A stretch of DNA of 6,417 nucleotides from Rhodospirillaceae bacterium (lineage in GTDB: Bacteria > Pseudomonadota > Alphaproteobacteria > Rhodospirillales_A > Casp-alpha2), in NCBI GenBank assembly GCA_003488105.1, contig DNMS01000414.1, forward strand, positions 11,959-18,375, given 5' to 3'. The notes under the pieces were generated by a model, which did no database searches, was not told where the DNA came from, and saw only the letters and a program-made list of their open reading frames with translations. Below, piece after piece: positions 1 through 5,321 of the stretch. The stretch's first letter is position 1; every line of letters begins with the position of its first letter. The position numbers were made by a program, and so were the translations under genes.

Positions 1-76
1 GCATGGAGCGCACGATACTATCCTGTGAATCGACGAGGGTTCCGTCGCAGTCGAAAACGCAAAGTCTGATGTTCAT
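1..76 (-). CDS. HAD-family hydrolase, phosphoglycolate phosphatase-like (N-terminus only)
   Basis: Only the first 25 codons are in the window; the gene runs off the left edge. They read MNIRLCVFDCDGTLVDSQ followed by DSIVRSM. The FDCDGTLVDS stretch is HAD motif I: the first Asp (residue 9) is the nucleophile that forms the phospho-aspartate and the second (residue 11) is the acid/base. The DGTLVDS form is typical of subfamily IA phosphatases such as phosphoglycolate phosphatase, but the substrate cannot be told from this fragment. The ATG is the first possible start, because an in-frame TAG lies only four codons upstream. The Shine-Dalgarno sequence is weak. The gene has the same orientation as rluC and crcB at the other end of the window, and the three are often adjacent in alphaproteobacteria. 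Family assignment is firm; specific function is open. Confidence 0.88.
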   Translation of the reverse strand, partial: MNIRLCVFDCDGTLVDSQDSIVRSM

Positions 77-152
77 AACGCCGTTCTATGCCACGGGATT
101 GTGACGCCGCAAGGACGCCTTTGCCCCAAGTCAGTGTTTCATCCCGCTAAGG

Positions 153-164
153 CCGGATATCCGG
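153..164. repeat. 12-base perfect palindrome CCGGATATCCGG
   Basis: The sequence reads identically on both strands and has no loop, so it is more like a dimeric protein-binding site than an RNA terminator. It sits about 75 bases upstream of the HAD start and about 220 bases upstream of the first lipoprotein start. No known regulator motif is recognised, and a palindrome of this length could occur by chance in GC-rich DNA. Confidence 0.4.
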
Positions 165-185
165 GCGATAAATCGATTTCCGCGA

Positions 186-216
186 TTGCACCGCTTGCTT
201 CGTACGACATTATAGT
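186..216. promoter_or_regulatory. Possible divergent promoter block
   Basis: On the minus strand, 214-209 reads TATAAT, a perfect sigma-70 -10 hexamer directed at the HAD gene, but no good -35 lies 16-18 bases upstream of it. On the plus strand, 211-216 reads TATAGT, and a TTGCAC lies 19 bases before it (186-191), giving a poorly spaced candidate for the first lipoprotein gene with a long untranslated leader of about 165 bases. This is the only AT-rich patch of its kind in the divergent gap. The assignment is inference only. Confidence 0.3.
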
Positions 217-321
217 CAATTCTGCACCCGACTGTTGACGAGGAGCACAAGCGGACGGACCGCCGACTTCGGTACGAATAGTTTAACATGTACGGAGCTC
301 GACAAACCGGGACTGACCGTC

Positions 322-386
322 GGGGGGCATGGCGCGCCTACGCAACAAGAACCAAACCCTCAATCTCATTGGAAGGAAATACGACT
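322..386 (+). repeat. Leader repeat, copy 1 (before the first lipoprotein gene)
   Basis: This untranslated leader closely matches the one at 890-955. Both begin with a run of six G, then share CCTAYGCAA, GAACC, CTCAA and TGGAAGGAAATAC in the same order, ending just before the ATG. The shared GGAAGGA ends nine bases before each start codon and is the ribosome binding site. The match shows that the gene duplication included the 5' untranslated region, so both messages may be controlled alike after transcription begins. Confidence 0.75.
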
Positions 387-863
387 ATGAACATCCTGAA
401 CAGATTTGCTGTTTTGGGACTTACCGGTGCGTTGGTCGCTGCTTGCGCCAGCATGGACGGCGACACCGCGACAACGACCAAGGCCGATGCCAAGCCCGCC
501 GCGGCCAAGGCTGCTGAAAAGAAGACCAAACCGGATCAGAAGTACGTGATATACTTCGACTTCGGCAAAGCAAGCATGAATGAAGAGGGGACGACGGTTG
601 CCTACAAGCTGATGGCTGACACCATAAGCGGCTACAAGGCCATTCTGCTGACAGGGCATACCGATACGGCCGGTGATAAAAACTACAACCGGAAACTGTC
701 GGAAAAGCGTGTCGAAAACGTGAAGCAGGCCTTCTCGGAAATCGGCATTGATCCGAACAAGATCATCACTCAGTTCTTTGGTGAAGACGAGCCCGCCGAA
801 AAGACGGCGGACGGCGTTAAGAACGACAAGAACCGTCGGGTTGAAGTCGTTCTGAAGTTTTAG
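387..863 (+). CDS. Short OmpA-like peptidoglycan-binding lipoprotein
   Basis: This is a 158-residue outer-membrane lipoprotein predicted to tether the envelope to peptidoglycan, like Pal or the OmpA C-terminal domain. Residues 1-20 form a lipoprotein signal with the lipobox VAAC, so lipidation would be at Cys20 after cleavage. Residues 21-50 are an Ala/Lys/Thr-rich flexible linker. Residues 52-158 are the OmpA domain: YFDF strand, TGHTDTAG with Asp93, LSEKR with Arg108, and NRRVEVV near the end. Asp93 and Arg108 match in spacing the pair that holds the diaminopimelate carboxylate in OmpA-type domains. The ATG at 387 is chosen over 288 because it has GGAAGGA nine bases upstream and begins the signal peptide exactly as in the next gene. 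It lacks the helical insert of its neighbour, to which its OmpA domain is about 70% identical by eye. It ends 92 bases before the next start with no clear terminator between, so the two may be cotranscribed. Domain call is firm; physiological role is inferred. Confidence 0.93.
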   Translation: MNILNRFAVLGLTGALVAACASMDGDTATTTKADAKPAAAKAAEKKTKPDQKYVIYFDFGKASMNEEGTTVAYKLMADTISGYKAILLTGHTDTAGDKNYNRKLSEKRVENVKQAFSEIGIDPNKIITQFFGEDEPAEKTADGVKNDKNRRVEVVLKF

Positions 864-889
864 GTCGTCGGTTCAAGTAGCCGCCGGCC

Positions 890-955
890 GGGGGGAGTGA
901 GGTCCACGCCTATGCAATATGAACCCAACTCTCAACCTTGGAAGGAAATACCGAA
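890..955 (+). repeat. Leader repeat, copy 2 (before the second lipoprotein gene)
   Basis: This is the second copy of the leader at 322-386, with the same G run, the same ordered blocks and the same GGAAGGA (940-946) nine bases before the ATG. A TTG at 938 could formally start the frame six codons earlier, but it overlaps the ribosome site and is rejected. No separate promoter is obvious in the 92-base gap. Confidence 0.75.
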
Positions 956-1786
956 ATGAAATTCCTGAACAGATTGGCTGTTCTGGGACTGACCGGCGCA
1001 TTGGTCGCCGCCTGTTCCAGCATCGACCTGGACGCCACGAAGAAGATGTCGCTTTCAGGTGACAACTTCCAAAAGGCGTTGTTCAAGGAGTATGTCGACC
1101 TTGCGCGTTCTGAAGACGAGCAAGCCGACAGCCGGTCGGCGGTCTACTACAACACCCGGGCCCAGATGGCGGCCGCTGGCAAGGACACAGGTCCGCAGGA
1201 TATGAAGGATCGCAAGATCCCCTCCGGCGCGACCGCCGATCTTGCCGCCGCCCGCAAGAAACTGACCGATGCCCTTGCCGCCGGTGCCGGAAAGACGGCG
1301 CCGGAAAAGGCTGCACGGGCCCAGGCCATGTTCGACTGCTGGATGGAACAGCAGGAAGAAAACGACCAGCCCAAGGACATTGCGGCCTGCCGCAGCGCCT
1401 TTGAGGAAGCCATGAAGGGTCTGGGCGGCGCCAAGGCTGCCAAGAAACCCATGCCCGGCAAGGAATTCATCATCTACTTCGACTTCAACAAAGCGACGTT
1501 GAACGAAGCGGCGACCGCGGTCGCTTATCAGGTGATGGCGGAATCCATTTCCGGATACAAGTCGATCATGCTGACCGGCCATACGGATACGGCGGGCGAC
1601 AAGAACTACAATCGCAAATTGTCGGAAATGCGGGTCAATGCCGTGAAGAACGCCTTCACGGAAATCGGCCTGGACCCGGCGAAAACCACCGTCCAATTCT
1701 TCGGTGAGGACGCGCCGGCCGAAAAGACGGCCGACGGCGTCAAGAATGAGAAAAACCGCCGGGTCACGGTGGTCCTGACACAGTAG
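956..1786 (+). CDS. OmpA-like lipoprotein with cysteine-containing helical N-terminal domain
   Basis: This is a 276-residue outer-membrane lipoprotein. Residues 1-20 are a lipoprotein signal (lipobox VAAC, lipidated Cys20) that differs from the preceding gene's at only three positions. Residues 30-160 form an Ala-rich, probably helical domain. It has an acidic patch (KEYVDLARSEDEQAD, 44-58) and the segment FDCWMEQQEEN...DIAACRSAF, in which Cys128 and Cys145 lie 17 residues apart and could form a periplasmic disulfide. Residues 168-276 are the OmpA peptidoglycan-binding domain with YFDF, TGHTDTAG (Asp211), LSEMR (Arg226) and a terminal NRRVTVV. This two-part form, helical segment plus OmpA domain, resembles OmpA-family lipoproteins I know from Rhodospirillales; the shorter upstream paralogue may be its deletion derivative. 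A strong terminator begins 26 bases after the stop. The start at 956 is supported by GGAAGGA and alignment with the paralogue. The role of the helical domain is unknown. Confidence 0.93.
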   Translation: MKFLNRLAVLGLTGALVAACSSIDLDATKKMSLSGDNFQKALFKEYVDLARSEDEQADSRSAVYYNTRAQMAAAGKDTGPQDMKDRKIPSGATADLAAARKKLTDALAAGAGKTAPEKAARAQAMFDCWMEQQEENDQPKDIAACRSAFEEAMKGLGGAKAAKKPMPGKEFIIYFDFNKATLNEAATAVAYQVMAESISGYKSIMLTGHTDTAGDKNYNRKLSEMRVNAVKNAFTEIGLDPAKTTVQFFGEDAPAEKTADGVKNEKNRRVTVVLTQ

Positions 1787-1811
1787 GACCGGCGTTTCTC
1801 GAAACCATCGC

Positions 1812-1847
1812 AGGGGGCGGCACCGCAAGGCGCCGCCCCTTCGTTTT
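1812..1847 (+). terminator. Rho-independent terminator after the lipoprotein pair
   Basis: A GC-rich stem pairs GGGGCGGC (1814-1821) with GCCGCCCC (1832-1839), extended by G-T and A-T pairs, around a ten-base loop. It is followed by TTCGTTTT. It lies 26 bases past the second lipoprotein stop and should end that message. Confidence 0.75.
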
Positions 1848-1881
1848 GGCCCCTCCCCCTGCCCGCGTCCGAACACCGGAC

Positions 1882-1910
1882 AAAAAAAAGCCGCTCAACA
1901 GAGCGGCTTT
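1882..1910 (-). terminator. Rho-independent terminator, best on the minus strand
   Basis: A perfect ten-base stem (AAAGCCGCTC at 1887-1896 with GAGCGGCTTT at 1901-1910) closes a four-base loop. On the minus strand the stem runs into a tract of eight T, a textbook intrinsic terminator for transcription arriving from the histidine kinase operon or from an element at 1911-2132. On the plus strand only a short broken T run follows, so it can serve there as a weaker backup. Confidence 0.85.
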
Positions 1911-2132
1911 AAGTTTCGAGGGTGAGCCGCCGCAAATCAGTGTGATCTGCGACGGTACGGTGAATTCGTAAACACGGCGGAGCCCATCAAATTCATTTCG
2001 GGCCCACCACACCCGGGGCAAACCACCAATGGCCGTCACCCCAGATGTTCAAATCCATGATGAAGTGTCGGCGATCAAGCTGACCGCTACCTGACAAATC
2101 GATACATTATTGAGAATCTTGGGACCGGCGCC
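1911..2132 (-). other. Structured intergenic stretch downstream of the kinase gene
   Basis: These 222 bases have no credible gene; the minus-strand frame crossing them from 2039 starts at GTG without a ribosome site and runs through both terminators. On the minus strand the region leads directly into the terminator at 1882-1910. It holds an imperfect hairpin at 1927-1955 (13-base arms with two mismatches, loop GTG) and a weaker one around 1982-2003 (GCCC with GGGC, inner AAA/TTT). It is either the 3' untranslated region of the kinase message or a small RNA ending at that terminator. An AT-rich patch lies at 2095-2112, but no convincing promoter was found in it. Confidence 0.4.
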
Positions 2133-3203
2133 TTATCGGGCAGGGAATTTGACGCAAAAATCCGTGCCGCCGCCCGGTGGATCAGCAATTTCCACCTTGG
2201 CGCCATGGGCGTCGACAATCCGCTTTACGATGGCCAGTCCCAGGCCAGCGCCGTCGCCACGCCGGTCCGCGCGGTCGAATCGGTCGAAGATCGTCGCCCG
2301 GCGTTCCTTCGGTACGCCCGCCCCCCGATCAATCACGTGGATCGCCGGTTCGTCCGTGATGCGCACGGTGACCGTTGATTGCGGTGGTGCATACCGCACG
2401 GCATTCTCCACCAGGTTGCGGACCGCCTGTTCCAGCGCGGGGGAAGAGCCACGCACGATCACGGGCGCGTCGGCCAGAACCTCGATCAGGCGGTCTTCGA
2501 GAATCGCAATCGGCGCCAGATGGGTCGCCACGTTGGTGCAGACGTCGCATAAATCCGCCTCTTCCTCGGACCCGGGGCGAAACAGCTCATAGCGCGCGAA
2601 AGAAAGCATCTGCGACACCAAACGGGTCATACCGTCGACCTCGTCACGCAGCACCGCTGCCGCAGCCTCGTCCTTCAAGGTGTCCAGCTTGGTGCGAAGA
2701 ATAGCAAGCGGCGTCCGTAGTTCATGGGCGACGTCGGCGACGAACGCACGCTGGCGTTCTTCCTGTTCGGCGCGGATGCGCTCGGCGCGGTAGATTTCCG
2801 TCACGTCGCGGGCGGTGCCCCGGATGCCGGAAAACCGCCCGCTGTCCGGATCGAAAAACGGCAAACCGCTGGTCAGAAGGCGCCTTTGTTGGCCTTCAGC
2901 ATCCTTGGCCACAAAGGCCACGTCACGGAACGGCTTGCGAATGTCGAGGGCAATATGATTGCCTGCGTCATCGACGAATTCGCCCAGTTCCTCGAACCGC
3001 TTGCCTTCAAGCTGAAGCGGCACATATCCCATGACTTCAAAGGCATGTTCAGACACATAGGCAAGGCGAAAATCCGCATCCGTCTCCCACACCAGGTCCG
3101 AGACCAGGCGGGTGACGTCTTCCAGTCGTGTCAGAGCTTCGGCCGCGCGTGTTTCGGGGTCAGCGGATAGTGAAGGCCAGCTGCGCGGTTTACGCTCACG
3201 CAT
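2133..3203 (-). CDS. Soluble PAS-domain sensor histidine kinase
   Basis: This 356-residue kinase should autophosphorylate on a histidine and pass the phosphate to the response regulator of the same operon. Residues 25-137 are a PAS domain with its C-terminal PAC part (SGIRGTARDVTEIYRAE). A short coiled linker (138-152) follows. The dimerisation/phosphoacceptor domain contains FVADVAHELRTPL with phosphoacceptor His160 and the phosphatase-type HExxT (Glu161, Thr164). The ATPase domain has the N box NLVENAVRYAPP (263-274), G1 DRGAGV (292-297), F box IFDRFDR (305-311) and G2 GAGLGLAI (318-325). All catalytic motifs are intact. No hydrophobic segment long enough to span a membrane is present, so it is cytoplasmic and senses through PAS, with an unknown ligand. 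Its ATG overlaps the end of the DUF2336 gene by eight bases (ATGCGTGA), implying translational coupling; its own ribosome site is weak. Confidence 0.95.
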   Translation of the reverse strand: MRERKPRSWPSLSADPETRAAEALTRLEDVTRLVSDLVWETDADFRLAYVSEHAFEVMGYVPLQLEGKRFEELGEFVDDAGNHIALDIRKPFRDVAFVAKDAEGQQRRLLTSGLPFFDPDSGRFSGIRGTARDVTEIYRAERIRAEQEERQRAFVADVAHELRTPLAILRTKLDTLKDEAAAAVLRDEVDGMTRLVSQMLSFARYELFRPGSEEEADLCDVCTNVATHLAPIAILEDRLIEVLADAPVIVRGSSPALEQAVRNLVENAVRYAPPQSTVTVRITDEPAIHVIDRGAGVPKERRATIFDRFDRADRRGDGAGLGLAIVKRIVDAHGAKVEIADPPGGGTDFCVKFPAR

Positions 3204-4347
3204 TTCGCCGGGTAGCCGACTGAATCTGGCGGATCGCCGCCAGATAGCCCGTATTCCGGCGCCACGTCTTCAGCACACCCGCGGCGGCCTCGCGACTCAT
3301 ATCCTCATAGATCCAGATTACGTCCGCCAAGGCTTCGTCGATGCGGTCGCTGCGACGCGCGCGAACCAACTGCGAATAACGGAAAATCTGGGCGAACTCG
3401 TCCTTGGTCAAACCCACCGCCTTGCAGCAGATCGCCATGCCCTCGCCGCCCGGCTCAAACAGAATGCGCTTGGCCAAATACTCACGGATGCCCGTGAGGC
3501 GTGAGAACAAGGCCAGAAACAGCGACACCTCGCCCTGGCTCAGGGCGGTAATCAGCATTTCCGGCGTGACCAGCCCCTCGCGGTCCAGGTTGGCCGCCAA
3601 TTCATTGGCCTTCAGCCCGTTTGCGTGATCGGGCTGCACCCCGCCTTCCTGGGAGGCGATCCGTTCCAGAAGGTCATCGATCACCGACTGGTCGAGCTTG
3701 AAGTTCTCCAGGATGAATTCGCGTAGTGCCGCCGTCACCCATAGGAACATGCGCTGCGCCAGTTCAGGGCGCAGTTCCTCACGATGCAGAATGGGTTCCT
3801 GGAAGGTATCGACGCGCTTCGACTGTTCCACCAGGTATTCCATGGTGCTTTGCGAAATTTTCGCGTTCTCGTTCTTGAGCAAGGTCACAACCACGCGCTC
3901 GTTACCTGTCTCGACCAGCGCCTGGGACACGGCTTCGCTGATGTTCTGACGGATGGCGACAGCAAGCTGATGTTCCAGCGTGCGATGGCGGATGATCTCG
4001 ATCAGATCGGAATCCTTGAGCAAACCGGATTCCGTTAAAACCGGATAGGCGACCTCAATCTCGTCATTGGCGAGGATGCGGATCAGGTCCTCGGGCACGT
4101 CGCCCAATCCCGCCAACTGTTGGGCAACCCCCCGGCGCACGGACATCTCGATCTCGCGCACGACGCTGCGCAGAATGCCGAACATCAAGGCCCGTTCACG
4201 GTCCGTCAGGGCATCACCCTTGTTTTCGAACAGATCCATGATTGTTTCGGTCAATTTCGCGCGGCCCATGGTCGATTTTTCGCGCGCGAGATTCAGAAGA
4301 AACTCGTGATCTACCGTCGGTTCGCCGTTTTCTTTGTTTTCGTTCAT
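3196..4347 (-). CDS. DUF2336 protein, HEAT-like helical repeats
   Basis: This 383-residue all-helical cytoplasmic protein has no signal peptide or membrane segment. It matches the alphaproteobacterial DUF2336 family, recognised from the region around residues 65-170: VRRGVAQQLAGLGDVPEDL, then LANDEIEVAYPVLTESGLL, LIEIIRHRTLEHQLAVA and ISEAVSQALVETGNERVV. These look like tandem HEAT-like helix pairs, a fold usually used for protein binding. The C-terminal half (195-380) is also helical, with no catalytic motif I can identify. The biochemical function is not known to me. It lies between a response regulator (15 bases upstream) and the kinase (eight-base overlap), so it is probably made in step with them and may modulate phosphotransfer or regulator output; that is inference. 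The start has only a poor Shine-Dalgarno sequence, consistent with coupling to the upstream gene. Confidence 0.9.
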   Translation of the reverse strand: MNENKENGEPTVDHEFLLNLAREKSTMGRAKLTETIMDLFENKGDALTDRERALMFGILRSVVREIEMSVRRGVAQQLAGLGDVPEDLIRILANDEIEVAYPVLTESGLLKDSDLIEIIRHRTLEHQLAVAIRQNISEAVSQALVETGNERVVVTLLKNENAKISQSTMEYLVEQSKRVDTFQEPILHREELRPELAQRMFLWVTAALREFILENFKLDQSVIDDLLERIASQEGGVQPDHANGLKANELAANLDREGLVTPEMLITALSQGEVSLFLALFSRLTGIREYLAKRILFEPGGEGMAICCKAVGLTKDEFAQIFRYSQLVRARRSDRIDEALADVIWIYEDMSREAAAGVLKTWRRNTGYLAAIRQIQSATRRNA

Positions 4348-4362
4348 TTCACGATCAAGTCG

Positions 4363-5046
4363 TTAATTGTTAAGTGAGCCTTCGGACAGCAAATAGCCCA
4401 CACCGCGAAGAGTATGAACGCTGACACTCGCCCCGTTTTTGGTAAGTCGCTTGCGCAGTCTGGAAACATGGACCTCCACAGAATTCGACGACACCTCCTC
4501 GTCAAAACCGTAAATCTTGTCTTCCAGAACCGATTTGGGAACGACACGCCCATATCGTCGCATAAGTTGTTCTAGCACGCCCATCTCGCGCCGAGAAATG
4601 GATATGGGCTGGTCGTTGACCCGCACTTCCCGCGCCGTGGTGTCGAACGACACGTTGCCCGCCGTCATGACCAGTCCAAGAACCCCGCCGGGCCGACGCA
4701 GAAGGGCACGGATGCGGGCAATCAGTTCCTCCATTTCGAAGGGCTTCAGCAGGTAATCATCGGCGCCGGTGTTCAAGCCCTTGACGCGGTCGTCCAGGCC
4801 ATCGCGGGCGGTCAAAATCAGGACGGGAACCACATTCCCTTGTTCCCGCCACTGCTTGAGCAAGGTCAGGCCATCCGTGTCCGGAAGGCCAAGATCAAGA
4901 ATGATCGCATCGTATTGAACGCTGGCCACGGCGGCGTCGGCGCCAGCGCCGGAATCCACCATATCGACGGCAAAGGCCTGATTTTCAAGACCCACCTTGA
5001 TGGATTCAGCGAACCGATTGTGATCTTCGACTAGGAGTAGGCGCAT
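4363..5046 (-). CDS. OmpR/PhoB-family response regulator
   Basis: This 227-residue DNA-binding regulator is the first gene of the three-gene operon. The receiver domain (1-117) has the acidic pair Glu7-Asp8 in LLLVEDH, phosphoacceptor Asp51 in ILDLGLPDTDG, Thr79 in LILTARD and Lys101 in LLKPFE; all are intact, so phosphorylation-dependent control is expected. The winged-helix output domain (about 128-222) ends in VEVHVSRLRKRL and HTLRGVGYLL, typical of the QseB/PmrA/TctD branch. The frame is open upstream to an ATG at 5286, but those 80 codons have no receiver-like sequence and cross the AT-rich promoter block. The start at 5046, which begins with the canonical MRLLLVED, is therefore chosen. 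The kinase two genes downstream is the obvious partner. OmpR-type regulators often bind their own promoter, and hexamer repeats lie about 115-140 bases upstream. Target genes are unknown. Confidence 0.95.
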   Translation of the reverse strand: MRLLLVEDHNRFAESIKVGLENQAFAVDMVDSGAGADAAVASVQYDAIILDLGLPDTDGLTLLKQWREQGNVVPVLILTARDGLDDRVKGLNTGADDYLLKPFEMEELIARIRALLRRPGGVLGLVMTAGNVSFDTTAREVRVNDQPISISRREMGVLEQLMRRYGRVVPKSVLEDKIYGFDEEVSSNSVEVHVSRLRKRLTKNGASVSVHTLRGVGYLLSEGSLNN

Positions 5047-5160
5047 GGTCTTCAGGTCTCTGTTACGGAAGGTATTTGGCACCGACCGTCTTGTTTCAGC
5101 AACCATGCATCCCCCATGCCAAGTCGCCATTCCGGAAACGTCGAATACCCCCCAAGTGAT

Positions 5161-5183
5161 ATGCAATTTTGCATACAATGCAA
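5161..5183. promoter_or_regulatory. Triple hexamer operator upstream of the response regulator
   Basis: On the plus strand the block reads ATGCAA (5161-5166), TT, TTGCAT (5169-5174), ACA, ATGCAA (5178-5183). These are three perfect hexamers in alternating orientation, forming two overlapping palindromes around the shared centre copy. A further ATGCAT lies at 5105-5110. The block is much more AT-rich than its surroundings. On the minus strand the outer TTGCAT (5183-5178) could act as a weak -35 with TATCAC (5161-5156) as -10 at 16 bases, so a bound protein would cover the promoter. Possible binders are the operon's own regulator or an unrelated repressor; alphaproteobacterial Fur/Mur sites also use TGCAA/TTGCA arms, but the likeness is loose. 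Confidence 0.55.
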
Positions 5184-5195
5184 TGTTTGATTGTC

Positions 5196-5257
5196 GTTCC
5201 GTATGAAACTCACCTAAGAACCCTCGGATGCGGTTGCGTAGCGGCAACGGACGGAAC
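5196..5257. repeat. Nested inverted repeats between rluC and the regulator promoter
   Basis: GTTCCGT (5196-5202) and ACGGAAC (5251-5257) are exact inverted copies. Inside them GTTGC (5233-5237) and GCAAC (5244-5248) form a small hairpin with a six-base loop. No T tract follows on the minus strand, so this is not a clear rluC terminator. No other gene or terminator is visible in the 275 bases between the response regulator start and the rluC stop, and readthrough from rluC cannot be excluded. Confidence 0.3.
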
Positions 5258-5321
5258 AATCCCGCACGAAGCGATTGAGGGCGCACCTCCCCGACCGGGC
5301 CGCCTGGGATACAGTTTAAGA

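Larger units (their letters stand above)
77..386. other. Intergenic region between divergent HAD and lipoprotein genes
   Basis: No convincing gene lies here. An open frame continues upstream from the first lipoprotein to an ATG at 288, but those 33 codons lack a ribosome site and would bury the signal peptide, so they are read as leader. The region must hold the promoter of the first lipoprotein gene and perhaps one for the HAD gene. It contains a 12-base perfect palindrome (153-164), an AT-rich block with -10-like hexamers on both strands (209-216), an isolated TTGACG at 235-240 that resembles a -35 box but has no good -10 at normal spacing, and a leader (322-386) repeated before the next gene. 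Confidence 0.6.

Noticed and set aside
288..386. Upstream ATG extending the first lipoprotein by 33 residues
   Set aside because: It has no ribosome site and would place a charged stretch before the lipoprotein signal. The downstream ATG has a strong GGAAGGA and matches the paralogue.
1055..1876. 273-codon open frame on the minus strand opposite the second lipoprotein gene
   Set aside because: It is antisense to a well-supported gene, has Arg/Gly-rich low-complexity content, resembles no family, and crosses the plus-strand terminator. It is a GC-driven shadow.
1764..2039. Minus-strand 91-codon frame across the intergenic region
   Set aside because: It starts at GTG with no Shine-Dalgarno sequence, runs through two terminators and into the end of the opposite gene, and has no recognisable domain.
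2048..2058. GTTCAAATCC, which looks like a tRNA T-loop
   Set aside because: The flanking bases do not pair into a T stem, and no acceptor, anticodon or D arm is found around it.
2724..3170. 148-codon plus-strand frame opposite the PAS region of the kinase
   Set aside because: It is antisense to a complete PAS-kinase gene and shows no domain of its own.
5047..5286. Upstream extension of the response regulator by 80 residues
   Set aside because: The extra residues are not receiver-like and overlap the AT-rich operator block; the canonical receiver start is at 5046.
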